Assembly (NCBI GenBank): GCA_027604505.1
Contig: JADIIX010000202.1
Coordinates: 1 to 31,298 of the forward strand
Direction of reading: 5' to 3'
Length of the DNA: 31,298 nucleotides
From: Gonapodya sp. JEL0774
Taxonomy: Eukaryota > Monoblepharomycota > Monoblepharidomycetes > Monoblepharidales > Gonapodyaceae
Shown here: piece after piece, positions 9,991-20,184 of the stretch
How the letters are laid out: every line of letters begins with the position of its first letter
Position numbering within the stretch: position 1 is the stretch's first letter
The notes under the pieces: generated by a model
The model's input: the letters and a program-made list of their open reading frames with translations, nothing else
Databases searched by the model: none
What the model was told of the DNA's origin: nothing
Translations under genes and position numbers: made by a program

Positions 9991-12900
9991 ATGGATTCGA
10001 TACCTGCAATCGACTCCATTTCCACTACTCCTCCACCATTGCCTCCTAGACGGCCACCCCAACCCATCAATCCTACTCCTTTGGAAAAACGTCACCGAGT
10101 ATACATTGGAGTCAGTCCACTTGTGGGTGCTGGTGAGTTTTAGCATTCATAATTTTGGCTAAAGGCTCAAGATGGGGCTCAAGACGGGACGCCTTCCACT
10201 TCATGCATCATTGATTTGAAGGTTGGGTTGCATACCTCGCGACTGCGGGAGAGAAACTCTTCGGAGATAATCGCACGACCCATTCCTACGCCGTTGTCGC
10301 CTGGCAAGATGTCTCCGGTGGGGCAAAGCTCTTGCGCTATGAGTTGCTTCTCAAAGAACCGTCACTCAAGACCACGGCGACGGATACAACGGCACTCAAG
10401 AATTTCTCTCGTGACCCGTCTATCGTCGGCGTGAGCTCGGTCTCAAAAACTCTTGCATCGTCCACGAACTCGACGTATGATCCATCCGAGTTCCCTCGGG
10501 TTTGGTCTGAAGCGAACCCTTCGGACCGAATTTTTGAAATCGGGTGGACCGATCTTACACCAGCGGATGCTCAACGGTTTACTGACGAATGGCCCAAAAA
10601 GCACATCAAGGTACGGCTCGTCTTGCACTCGCAGGTTGTTATTTCTCGTCGCGACATTGTCGTTCTTCCGGATCTCTGCGATTACCCTTGGAACCCTCCA
10701 GTACAACGCCTTTTGGGACAATTGTCGAACATTTGTCGATACTTTTTGCAAGTACGTGGTTACCGAGCGACCGGGGGTGTGGGAAGTTCCTCTTCCGGGA
10801 GTCACGCGGGTGGACAAGGGTACTGTTGTCGCAAGCGCAGGCAAGGTGAATGAAGCCGGACGAGATCATGCAAGAGAGCCACGCTGACCCTTTCCTCACT
10901 GCATTCTAGGTTTTTGATTCCCCACTCGAGTATGTTCACTGGTGCGACAAGACTTCTCGCGCGGCCCGTCGGCGCAATGCTCGATCCGGTGCCACCGTGC
11001 GTGCAAGCACGGATTCGGTGGTATCGACGGGCCAGAGTGTACACGATGCAGATGTCACATCCAAAATTCACGTGGCAGTGAACTTGGAAGGGCGAATCGA
11101 CGTTGAGATCGAGGATAATGGCCTGGGGGATGACATTTCGCTGGCTGAACAGGTGGATGGTGCAACTGCAGAATCGGTTGGATGGGTGGATGTGAAAGTG
11201 CCAGGACAGTCTCCAGGAGTGAATAAGCGAAGCGGGTCAGAGGACGGGGCGGCGAGTCTGCGGAGCTCTATTATGAAAGCACGAGAATCTATTGCAGTGC
11301 CGAGGCTCAACGTTGTGATTACGATCGTGGGAAGTCGTGGAGGTGAGGGCACACACCGCGCTGTTGGCGGTCAGGTTGCCGTTCTGACGGTGCAGCGTCC
11401 ATGCACTCGCTATAGACGTCCAACCGTTCATCGCATTTGGAAAGCGTCTTCAAAGACCCTCCGCCAAGCACCCACATGGTCACCGTGTTCGTCTAGCGAC
11501 GCATGAGACGTTTAGAAAGTTCGTCACTGACGCGGGCCTCGAGTTTTACCCTCTTGCAGGTGACCCGGCCGAGCTCATGGCGTACATGGTCAAGAGTATG
11601 TAAACGCGCTGTGATCGTGATTGCCGGCGAGGCCCAAAGTCAACCGTTTCATGCACAATCTCTTTCCAGATCCCGGTCTTCTTCCCGGGTACGAATCAAT
11701 CCGCGCTGGTGACATTGGAAAGAAGCGTGCAACCATGCGTGCGATTCTCTCTTCTTTGTACAAGGCGTGCACTGAGGCCGAACACGGTATGCCGCCATTT
11801 ACTGCTGATGTGATCGTGTCGAATCCGCCAACGTTTGGTCACATTCATGTCGCGGAGAAGATGGGGATACCCCTTCATATCTTTTTCACAATGCCATGGT
11901 TAGTATGTTCCTTCTCTCTCGCTGGCTATGGTTTTTGGACTCTGTAAAGCTCGAAATCTGAGAGCATTTCCTCGCCATAATAGGTCAACTACTTCAGCTT
12001 TCCCACACCCTCTGGTAAACTCGTGCAGTTAAGATATCACACGGTGATGAAGATTTTGATTCAATCTATTCGTCAAGGCGAACATTAAATCCTCAAATGC
12101 TGACAACTCCCTCAGCAATCGCGTATCATACGAAGTGACGGAAGTGATGACATGGGAAGGACTTGGAGACGTCATAAACGGTATGACAAGTCCCACACTT
12201 ACGCAAGAAACTTCAATCCGCTTAGCTGATGCATTTGGTTCCTTGGTCTACCAGAGTTCCGTCGCGAAGAACTCGACCTTCCCGGCCTTCCCGTGCCAGT
12301 CGCACCCTGGCTTCTTAAAAATTTGAAGGTGCCGCACTCATACATGTGGAGTCCAAATCTTATTCCCAAGCCCTCCGATTGGGGTGATCACATCGACGTG
12401 GTCGGATTCTTTTTTCTCCCCGGCTCCGGGGAAAACAATTACACCCCTCCGGCCGACCTGACGGCGTTCTTGTCGCACAAGGACAAGCCCATCGTGTACA
12501 TTGGGTTCGGATCCATCGTGGTGGACGATCCCAACAAACTGACCAGGATGATCTTCGAGGCGGTGGAGAAGGCGGGAGTGAGGGCAATCTTGTCCAAAGG
12601 GTGGGGCGGGCTTGGAGGCAGTGAACTTACCGTGCCCGAGAATGTGTACATGGTAGGTTCTTTGGTCGATGATATCACACGGCAGGGTAGCTCACATTAT
12701 TTCTCCAGCTCGGAGCGTGCCCTCACGATTGGTTGTTTAAAAACGTCGCAGCGGTTGTCCATCACGGTGGGGCCGGAACCACGGCAACTGGGTAAGCTCT
12801 GGGCCAACTAGCAATTACAATTTGTTCCCTGAGTTTATTTTGCTCACAACGCATCTCAATAGGTTGATATGCGGTCGTCCGACTGTCATCGTGCCGTTTT

Positions 12901-14592
12901 TTGGTGATCAACCGTTCGTGAGTGGATCAGTGAGCGTCCACAACTATCTGCCGTGTGCTGACAATTTGGTGTTTGAAACCGTCACCATGTTCAGTGGGGA
13001 GCCATGGTGAGTCAACGTGTACAACCACCACTGCGAACTTGTGATCGTAATCAACGTCTTTCTTCTTCTCAGGTTGCCCGCATGGGAGTTGGACCCGCGC
13101 CAATTCCTTTCAAATCGCTCACGTCCGAAAACCTCGCTGCAGCGATCCAGTTTTGCCTCCACCCAGATGTCGCGGAAGCCGCATTCGTGTTGGGAACTGA
13201 GATGAGCAAGGAAGACGGGGTGGGGGCCGGCGTGGAGAGCTTTCACAAACACCTGCCGCTGGAGAAAATGGTGGGTGCTCGGGTGTGGTGAGGGAGGGGG
13301 GAGTGGTGGAGTGCGGTGTATGAGCTTGACGTCCTCCACGCCACCGATGTAGATCTGTGACATCGACAAAACACTTTTGGCAGACTGGTATTCCGAAGAG
13401 GCCAACATTCTACTGTCCACGGCTGTTATGCGAGTCTTAGTGGAGGAGGGTCTGCTTCAGAAGAAAAAGATTTACAGATACGCCAACTCGCATTGGGAGA
13501 CCGACACACAACCGACGGAGTTGCTGGTGAGCCTTTTCCTTCTATTTGCGTGATCGATCTTTCACCTTGAGGTGAGACGTGGATCTGTCACCCCACTTCA
13601 TATGTTTTTGTTCGTTCTGTTCTTTTTCGTCCAGACCGGTGCCCTCGGAGCCGCAAAAAGCCTCACAGTCGGTACAACCAAGGGTCTCGCGAGCTTCTTT
13701 ATAGAAACTGGCTCGGGGATCCAGAAGGCCACGAAAGCAGACTCGGTTGCACAAGGCGCTCTGGAGGTGGCCAAAGGGATGGGTATAGGATTTGGTGGAA
13801 CGATGTACTACAGCGTCAAGGGTCGGTGTTCCCCCCGCTTCTTTTCTGTTCATGAGATTTGTAACGACTGTTCATTCTCGTTCCCATTTTCACATACCCT
13901 TGTCTCCCCCCCTTCCACCCCTCCAAGCCGGCGGCCGCGTCGTGGAAAAGCTCTCCTCCGGTCTCAAAAACACCCACAACCTCGTCTCAGGTCGTCCATC
14001 CACGACCCCACCCGCCATCCACGACGCTGGCAGCGGGTTCTTGGAGGGCGCGAAATCGTTCGGGTACGGCATCGGTGCCGGCGTGGGCGAGTTTTTTGTG
14101 AAACCTGTGGAAGGAGCGGTGAAGGAGGGGTGGGTCGGCGCGCTCAAGGGGTTTGGAAGGGGGTCGGTGGCGCTGGTGACCCTGCCCACGGCGGGCACGA
14201 TGGATCTGGTGGTTATGAGTGGGAAGGGGCTCAATCGGAGCGTGCAGAAGGCGATCAAGGGACGCCGGAAGGAGCGAGATGCCAGAGAACAGCGGGAGGG
14301 CGCCGGGTCCATGGCAGGGTCCGATACAGAGAGGGAGAAGCAGATCGGGGACGGAACCAACGACAGTGGACGCCAGAGTACCTCCGCGACGACCACGACG
14401 GCGGCCGCGGCGACTGCGGCGCCGCGAACGTCGAGCAGCAGCGGCAATACGGACACCGGCTCCACCTCGTCCCAAGACCAGTGGGGTGACTACCAACCCA
14501 CCGTGCTCGACCGAGCGCGGATCTTGACCGCGTACGAGAACCTATTGCGGTGGAGGGTGAGAGCAGATGCGGAGGGACAGGGAGCGGACTGA
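9991..14592 (+). CDS. sterol 3-beta-glucosyltransferase-like protein with N-terminal papain-fold-like domain, sixteen exons
   Basis: Exons: 9991-10132, 10222-10610, 10702-10845, 10910-11342, 11416-11595, 11670-11898, 11984-12014, 12078-12180, 12255-12652, 12709-12791, 12863-12917, 12995-13006, 13073-13270, 13353-13526, 13635-13821 and 13928-14592; 1,140 residues. The start context AAGATGG is good. The core transfers sugar from a UDP-sugar to a sterol or similar lipid. The GT28-type N-terminal lobe has [18 protein letters not shown] (about 363-380), [35 protein letters not shown] and FTMPW...[15 protein letters not shown]. The donor-binding lobe has [13 protein letters not shown] (699-711) and [20 protein letters not shown]. 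Residues 858-1140 are Gly/Ala-rich amphipathic segments resembling VPS13/ATG2 C-terminal membrane-binding regions. Residues 1-225 are extra: THSYAVV (His68) and [10 protein letters not shown] (Cys185) look like a papain-fold His/Asn-Cys module. There is no PH or GRAM domain of the ATG26 kind. The core call is firm; the N-terminal join is inferred. Confidence 0.85.
12995..13006 (+). other. 12-nt microexon encoding WGAM in the glucosyltransferase
   Basis: The sequence TTCAG|TGGGGAGCCATG|GTGAGT supplies exactly the four residues Trp-Gly-Ala-Met between ...FFGDQPF (exon ending 12917) and [10 protein letters not shown] (exon starting 13073). Members of this family have a Trp-Gly-x-x insert at this place in the UDP-sugar-binding loop. 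Both flanking introns (12918-12994 and 13007-13072) are phase 0 with GTGAGT donors. Gene finders often miss such exons. Confidence 0.85.
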
Positions 14593-15015
14593 GTGAGGCG
14601 GGGCGCTCGCACGAGGAGAGGACCAAGGTGCATCGTAGCATGTTTCCCACTTGTTGAAAAAGTGGCGGGGTGGTACAATGTAGGCAACAATATAGACCCC
14701 GTATTGGAATAATTTATTTAATCAATGGGGCCACGCGGGTAGATGATTTCAGCGAAGATCGAGCGAACAAACGTGTGGATGGTTCTGGTCCCACCGCATC
14801 CAGCCCATAATAACCAGCGTTGACCCTCCCGTGATGGTCGGTCACCCGACATACTCTCGGCAATCGTTGAGATGGAATCCCAACTAACCCCCTACCCACC
14901 ACCCCTTGTGGTCACCTGAAAAGGTGGCTTGGAAACTCGCAGAGTCAACGTAGTAATCCAAAATCACCTATCTGGGGTTTGCCTGTTCGAGAGGTGTGCA
15001 GCGGAAGGTCATTGA

Positions 15016-15301
15016 GGGTCCCGTTATTGCACTCATAGCCAGCGTCGTTCGAGTCCCCTTGGTGGAGCAAAAAGGAGTGCTTGTTCTGACGCTCCAACAT
15101 GCAATGTGAGGACCGGGGTACTCCGCCACACGTTGCACGTCGGTCTCGTCGTGGATGTGGGCCCGGTCATCGCTCTCATGGCCAGCGTCGTTCACGTCCC
15201 CGTGGAGGAGCAAAAAGGAGTGCTTGTTCTGACGCTCCAACCTGCAATGTGAGGACCGGGGTACTCCGTCACACGTGCACGTCGGTCTCGTCGTGGTAAC
15301 C
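15016..15301. repeat. 143-bp tandem duplication
   Basis: Two head-to-tail copies begin at about 15016 and 15159. They share near-identical blocks such as AGCAAAAAGGAGTGCTTGTT, CTGACGCTCCAAC, TGCAATGTGAGGACCGGGGT and GCACGTCGGTCTCGTCGTGG, with scattered substitutions and one or two small indels. The period is not a multiple of three and the frame is not kept between copies, so conserved coding is unlikely. The function is unknown. Confidence 0.85.
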
Positions 15302-15363
15302 TCGTCCAAGGTGTCCCTCCCGGCAGACCCGCCCGTACCCTACCGGGTATGACGGTGGTGGGA

Positions 15364-15402
15364 CGGCGGCCGCGCGGGCGCCCCCCCCCCCCCCCCATCC
15401 CC
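15364..15402. repeat. G/C homopolymer block
   Basis: A GCGGCCGCGCGGGCG stretch leads into a run of about seventeen C residues. Run length here is a likely sequencing or assembly error point. Confidence 0.6.
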
Positions 15403-16051
15403 CTTGCCCGTGACCAAAAATAGCCCCGCCGGATTTCTTCGAGGCCACTTTTGCAAGTCTCGAAATGAACAACAGTCAACACCTTCCCTCGGCTTTCGGT
15501 TGTGGTACAGGGTTGGTGCTGTGAAAGCGATGCTGGTCCGAGTTCCCGCAGCACTAATAGACCAGTGTTTTCACCGTGTGGTCCACGGTATCTACACAAT
15601 CCATCGTTGGGGCATGCGCGCGGATGCCGCGTGGAAGTGTGGCCGTGTGGGGACCGTCGCGTGGTGCGGAATGGTGGGTGAATGATTAAAAGAATGGTGC
15701 AGACGAGATGGGAAGACTTTTGGTCGGTCGAGTGGTGATCGGAGGACGCGGGATGGGTCACGTGTGGGTGGTGGGTGTAAGAATGGGAATGGGACCCGCC
15801 CCGTCCATGTGCATCCGTTGCATCCCGGCCCTCATTCCTCTCGACCTTCTTCCCCTTTCTCCTTCTCACCGTACCCATTCCACTCTCACCCTCGCCCACT
15901 CCTCTCGCAACCATGAAGGGGGGTCGGGGGTGAGGTGTGTGTGTTCACTGGTCCTTTTGCGGATCTGCGAATCGATCGGCTTCAAAAAGACCAGCAGCCT
16001 CGCGGACGACCGTGTGCAGTGTATCGCTTCCGGTCGCGTCTGACACTTCTC

Positions 16052-17422
16052 CTACCCCTCGGTGGACGTGGACGTGGACGCACCATGGTCCCACTCCAGC
16101 ACGTCCGCGAAGGTCATGATCGGCGGCCGCGGGCACGACCAGGTGGGTGGCAGTTCGGAGTCGAGGGCAAAGTATTTCTAATGGTATGGTGGTGTGGGCG
16201 TGGCATGAGTGGGGGGATGGTGATGAGAAAGGTAGTGGATGTGATGGTCAAGGTCGGTCACCCACTGACGGCACACGGGACCCCAACGCTCGATTCCCGA
16301 TGGGATGAGGAGATCGGTCAGGTCACCGTTGCCATCATTCAAAAATAGAATCTGCCTCGCACCAGGGCACCCCAACCCCCCCCTCTCTCTCTCTCATTGC
16401 CAACCGCTCACCTGAAAGTAAAACCACGGATCGCCACACTGGAACGACTCTTGAGCGGGATCTTTACTCCTGAGCACCCTGTACCGACTGGGTTCAGAGG
16501 CCAAGAGGGAGTTGATGAGCGTCTGGTCCTTGCCGACGAAGCAGTCGCCCTGTTCCAAGAGGCGGTCGTGGAGGGCGTAGAAGGCGGAGGAGTAGGCGAG
16601 GAGTGCACGGGGTGGGCCCCAGAAGGTCGTTCCGGCGATGATGTCGCCGGTGAGGAGCGGGGTTGATGAAGTGGGGAAGGAGCGGGCCGATTCGAGGAGG
16701 GAGGGGGTTTTGTGGTGGACAATGTGCTGGAACAGGACCGAGGCGTTGCGGTCAGGGAACGCCAGAGCGACGCGAAGAGGGTCCGGCCACACGCGCAAGT
16801 TGCTGACGGTATCTGCTTCCCTGAACGACCCGACGTCGACCCAGGCATAGACGTTGGCGGGGAGGGCGGCACGGTTGATAGCTGCGGCGACCAAGAAGGG
16901 TTTCGCGTTCCATATGGCGTAGAGGTCAGGCGAGTGGGAGCGACGTTCAGGGTCGAGAGGGGGTTGAAGGAGCCGGTATGCGGTGCGGTGGGGGTGGATG
17001 GGAGGTAGGTGGAATGGGGAGGGGAGGATGACGTATTCAGTGGGGAGGGAAGGGTCGCGGAGGGATTTTATTGCAGGGAGAGCGGAAGGAGAAGTGTACA
17101 CGACGAGAGGAGCGTGAATTGCGAGGAGTGGAGCCATCCAAGTGAGGTAGTCAGAGTGCGAGTGTTTTGAGCGAGCGAGAGGGAAGTAGGCTGTGACGAT
17201 TGTTGCAGGAGCGGGGTTGAGAGATGAAGGGAAGAGAGCGGGAGAGCCCGAGAGAGAGGACGACATGGGCTGGAGAACGTTGTCGTCCATGAGTGGGAGA
17301 TTGAGAGAGAAGAGGGAGGGAAGGGAGGGAGAGAAGCGGGACGAGAAGAGAACAAGCAGGAGAGAGAAGAGCGACAGAAGAGACAGAAGAGCGAGAAGAG
17401 TCCGGAGATGCGTCGGCGACAT
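16052..17422 (-). CDS. HtrL/YibB-like type II membrane protein, putative glycosyltransferase, two exons
   Basis: Exon 1 is 17422-16412 and exon 2 is 16177-16052; 378 residues. A short tail is followed by a hydrophobic segment at about residues 9-28 (LLALLSLLSLFSLLLVLF), a signal anchor of the kind that places the catalytic part in the Golgi lumen. The body carries the HtrL/YibB family order: TIVTAYFPLARS (about 74), PLVVYTSPSALPAI, IWNAKPFLV (170), YAWVDVGSFRE (192), AGTTFWGPPRALL, GKDQTLINSLLASEP (297) and WFYFQ (333). WVDVG and GKDQT are the best conserved spots. Exon 1 reads on for five codons to a stop at 16394, but CAG|GTGAGC is a strong donor, and splicing to TTAG|AAATAC adds KYFALDSELPPTW... 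up to a stop at 16054, which looks coding. An in-frame ATG at 17497 would lengthen the cytosolic tail by 25 residues; the start at 17422 is preferred because type II enzymes usually have short tails. Substrate unknown. Confidence 0.75.
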
Positions 17423-17823
17423 TGACGGGGGAAGCGTAGCTCGAGTGTCTGGGATTGTGGAACACACTAATATTTGCTGGCAGTTGAACCAGGACATTTG
17501 AATAGCCAATGAATAATCTGGAGAGACCGAACGCTCTGTTTTACATGAACTCGCGGTCGACTGTCTGAGTTTGGCAAGTCAAGTGGCTGGCAACTGATGA
17601 TCCAACCACTAGTTGGAGATGACTACCGCTAATACTGTTCTTACACGGAATAAATTTCGTGACGGTGATTCGGAATGTACATGTCAGAAAGGCCACCTTA
17701 AAGGCACCGGTCCACCAACGGAAAGTCGGTAACGTCATCGAGAACCGGGCAACCCACTAATCCAATCCATACCCATCACCCATGCGACCTCACCCATACT
17801 TCGTTCACATCACTCAGAGAAGG
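17423..17823. promoter_or_regulatory. divergent upstream region of the HtrL-like gene and the poly-Asp/poly-Lys gene
   Basis: This ~400-bp interval separates the two preferred start codons, and parts of it may be translated if the alternative starts (17497 on -, 17782 on +) are used. I see no specific motif that I would call a promoter element. Confidence 0.35.
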
Positions 17824-19282
17824 ATGGCTTCCCAACCGGCCGAAAGGGCCCTTGCTTTGGGAATCGAGCCATTCTCGATCGAACAAGCAGCGTTACCAGA
17901 CATGTCTATCGACGAAGCCGCCAAGGCGTTCCGCGAGGCAATGGCGAAGATGTGGGACTTGTCAAGTGGGGACGATGATGATCGGAACGGCTGCCAGGTC
18001 CGAGGAGGAGGCGACAGTGGAAGTCGTAGTTACGGTAAATTGGATGCAAGGGAAGATGCCAGTGACTGCGACGATGACGACGACGACGATGAGAACACTG
18101 GCGAAACGAAAGCGAAAAAGAAGAAGAAGAAGAAGAAGAAGAAGAAGAAGACGGCGACGACGACAATAACAACCACCACAACCCCCCACCCCACCTCCAC
18201 CCCCCCCGCGCCTGCCCTCCCCTTCCGTCTCTTCCACGACCTCGAACCCGTACCCCTCCTCCCTCCAAACCCCGCTGATGCCGCCGCGGAAATGGCCAGA
18301 CGGATGAGAGAGGAGTGGTTGAGACTAGAGGAGGAGAAGGACAGGTGAGCCCATTTGTCGGGGGACGGACCCTGAACATGACGACGAAGCCATAAGAACG
18401 AAACAAGGAACGCAAGAGCACATCTTCTTGATGTGACCCGTGAAATTTCACGGAAACGAGTGGTGAACATGGGAACGCGATGGAAGTTTTCCTCATACGG
18501 CCAGAGTCGAGAGATTGTGCCTCCTCGTGACGGGTGACGGACTGTGCACAAGCGATATCTGATGAATAACCACATTGTGAATGATCATGGAACCACCATT
18601 TGGCCTGATGGACGGTGTCTCCCATTCTGACCCTTCCTTGCCAACACCACTCCATTCGCACCGAAATACCTCGCATCCCCCACCCACATTTTGCACCTCT
18701 CTACATTACACACCCACCACACCCACCCCCAGCGTCCCCATCCACCGCCTCGCCTCGTGCGCCGTCACGGCCGCCGATGTGTTCCGAGAAGCGGCCGTTC
18801 CATGGGTTGGTTGAACGTTTGAACCCTTTTTTGTGGTCGTCCCCACCACGAGCGACCCACGCACGCCGTTCGTGTGGGATTTGTAATGACTCAACCCAAC
18901 GTGCTTCGCAATTTGTCACCCTCATTCCCTTGCACCTGCCCCCCGCGACCCAACGCTCACCCCCCGCTCCATCGCATCACCCAATACCCACCACCACTGA
19001 CCACCGGCCCACCTCCAGTCCCGCGTCTGGTCCCACCGAGTCGTCCACCTCCCCTTGTCCCTTCCCTCCACCACCACCACCACCACCACCACCCGGACCC
19101 ACCGCACGCGCCCCAACCGCCCCTCCTCGGCGAAGAAGCGCTGGCGAGCCGAGAGGGATAAGGACAGGCAGAGGGTGTTTGGGCGCATAGCTAGATTGAA
19201 GGCGGACGCTGCGGCGGCGGGCGGGCGGGCGTGGGCGAGGCCCGGGGGCGGTGGAGGGCTGGAAGGATATGCGAGGCGGTAG
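17824..19282 (+). CDS. hypothetical protein with poly-Asp and poly-Lys tracts, three exons
   Basis: Exons 17824-18344, 18733-18805 and 19019-19282 give 285 residues. The ATG at 17824 has a strong context (AGGATGG); an in-frame ATG at 17782 would add 14 residues. I do not recognise a family. The N-terminus, MASQPAERALALGIEPFSIE, and the following ~30 residues look ordered. They are followed by an acidic run (DCDDDDDDDEN), a run of about 13 lysines coded by an AAG microsatellite (18114-18150), a Thr/Pro-rich stretch, a conserved-looking helix (AAAEMARRMREEWLRLEEEK), a short middle exon (VPIHRLASCAVTAADVF) and a basic C-terminus (AKKRWRAERDKDRQRVFGRI). The charge pattern would fit a nuclear or nucleolar protein, but that is a guess. 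Exon joins agree in phase (2, then 0), which is the main support for the model. Confidence 0.5.
18114..18150 (+). repeat. AAG trinucleotide microsatellite coding for poly-Lys
   Basis: About twelve near-perfect AAG units lie directly after a GAC/GAT-rich stretch coding for aspartate. The repeat keeps frame. Length changes here would alter the lysine run without a frameshift. Confidence 0.85.
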
Positions 19283-20184
19283 CCGTTAGTCGGTGGCGAC
19301 ACGGGGCGCCGGCGGGTGGGAACGGTAGGTGGGATGAATGGGATGAATGGGTGCCTTGGTCGGGTTGGTGGACAGACATAACGAGGACTATTTTTTTATT
19401 GCTTGTCAGAATTCAGATAACACGGGGAATTCTAGCTTGGATACCTTTTGCTTGCCAAGATGGTGTGAAGGGTGGTATGCCGTTTTCCTGTGGGTTCATC
19501 CTCCCTTCGGGTGAACATAAACCGCGTTCATGGCAAACAGGTGCGGGTCTTGCAGTGAAGCAAAGGAGACTCAAAGATGTTTGCTTCACACCGTTCCTGA
19601 CTTATACTTGGACACACATGATTCACATCATTGATAAATCACACACAGCACACCAGGGCAGTACTCATAATTATTGGGATTGATGTATTTGCAGTCACTT
19701 GTTGAAATGAATACGTTGTCATCCAATTGAATACAATAAATACCTGTGACTGGCTGGGGTGGCAAGCGCACTGTGTGATCATGAGTGAGGCAGTTGCATA
19801 TTTCGGCCAGCCTGACATCTCCATATCTTCCCATCACCGACCCTCTGGTTCCAGAAACCCACAAAGCCATCGAGGAGCCGCGTGCCAGCGCTGATTATTC
19901 ACCCCAGCTTTAACCCCCCAGCCGCGCGGCGCCGCTCATCTCCTCCCAAATTCCCGACGAACCAACACCAGCTGGCTCGCTTCCCACCAACGTGAACATT
20001 GAGGTGTCCGACCGGGGACCACACCCCGTCTCCTGGCGACCTCGATAAGCTTTCACTGGAGGCCCTCTGGGGCTGTTGCAGGCACATCACAACGGATCAC
20101 GAATCACCAACGTTCCCGCGCGTGGTTTGACAAGGGTGACTTTCGGAACGGAACGGAACGAAACGGAAAGAGCAAGTCCAAGTC
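19283..20184. other. intergenic region upstream of the giant ERICH3-like gene
   Basis: Nine hundred bases lie between two + strand genes with no supported coding exon. The first part should contain the 3' UTR of the preceding gene (a T-rich stretch at 19391-19402). The part before 20185 is the likely promoter and leader of the giant gene. It ends in a short run of GGAAC-type pentamers at about 20136-20168. No tRNA or transposon features were seen. Confidence 0.45.

Larger units (their letters stand above)
14593..16051. other. convergent intergenic spacer, partly repetitive
   Basis: The spacer lies between the 3' ends of the glucosyltransferase gene (+) and the HtrL-like gene (-). It contains an AT-rich stretch at 14690-14725 that could hold the polyadenylation region of the first gene, the 143-bp tandem duplication at 15016-15301, and a G/C block with a long C run near 15370-15400. 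Positions 15740-15912 are promoter-like in composition (pyrimidine-rich, leading to an ATG at 15913), but that ATG opens only a few codons and I could not build a gene from it. Confidence 0.5.

Noticed and set aside
15025-15065. GTTCGAGTCCCC, like a tRNA B box
   Set aside because: No matching A box, acceptor stem or anticodon arm. The second copy of the repeat changes the motif to GTTCACGTCCCC.
15192-15914. 240-codon - strand open frame over the 143-bp repeat
   Set aside because: The repeat unit is not a multiple of three and the two copies read in different frames, so conserved coding is unlikely.
15913-16050. Possible + strand gene start after a pyrimidine-rich leader
   Set aside because: The ATG opens six codons. 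No splice combination gave a convincing protein, and the region is antisense to the 3' part of the HtrL-like gene.
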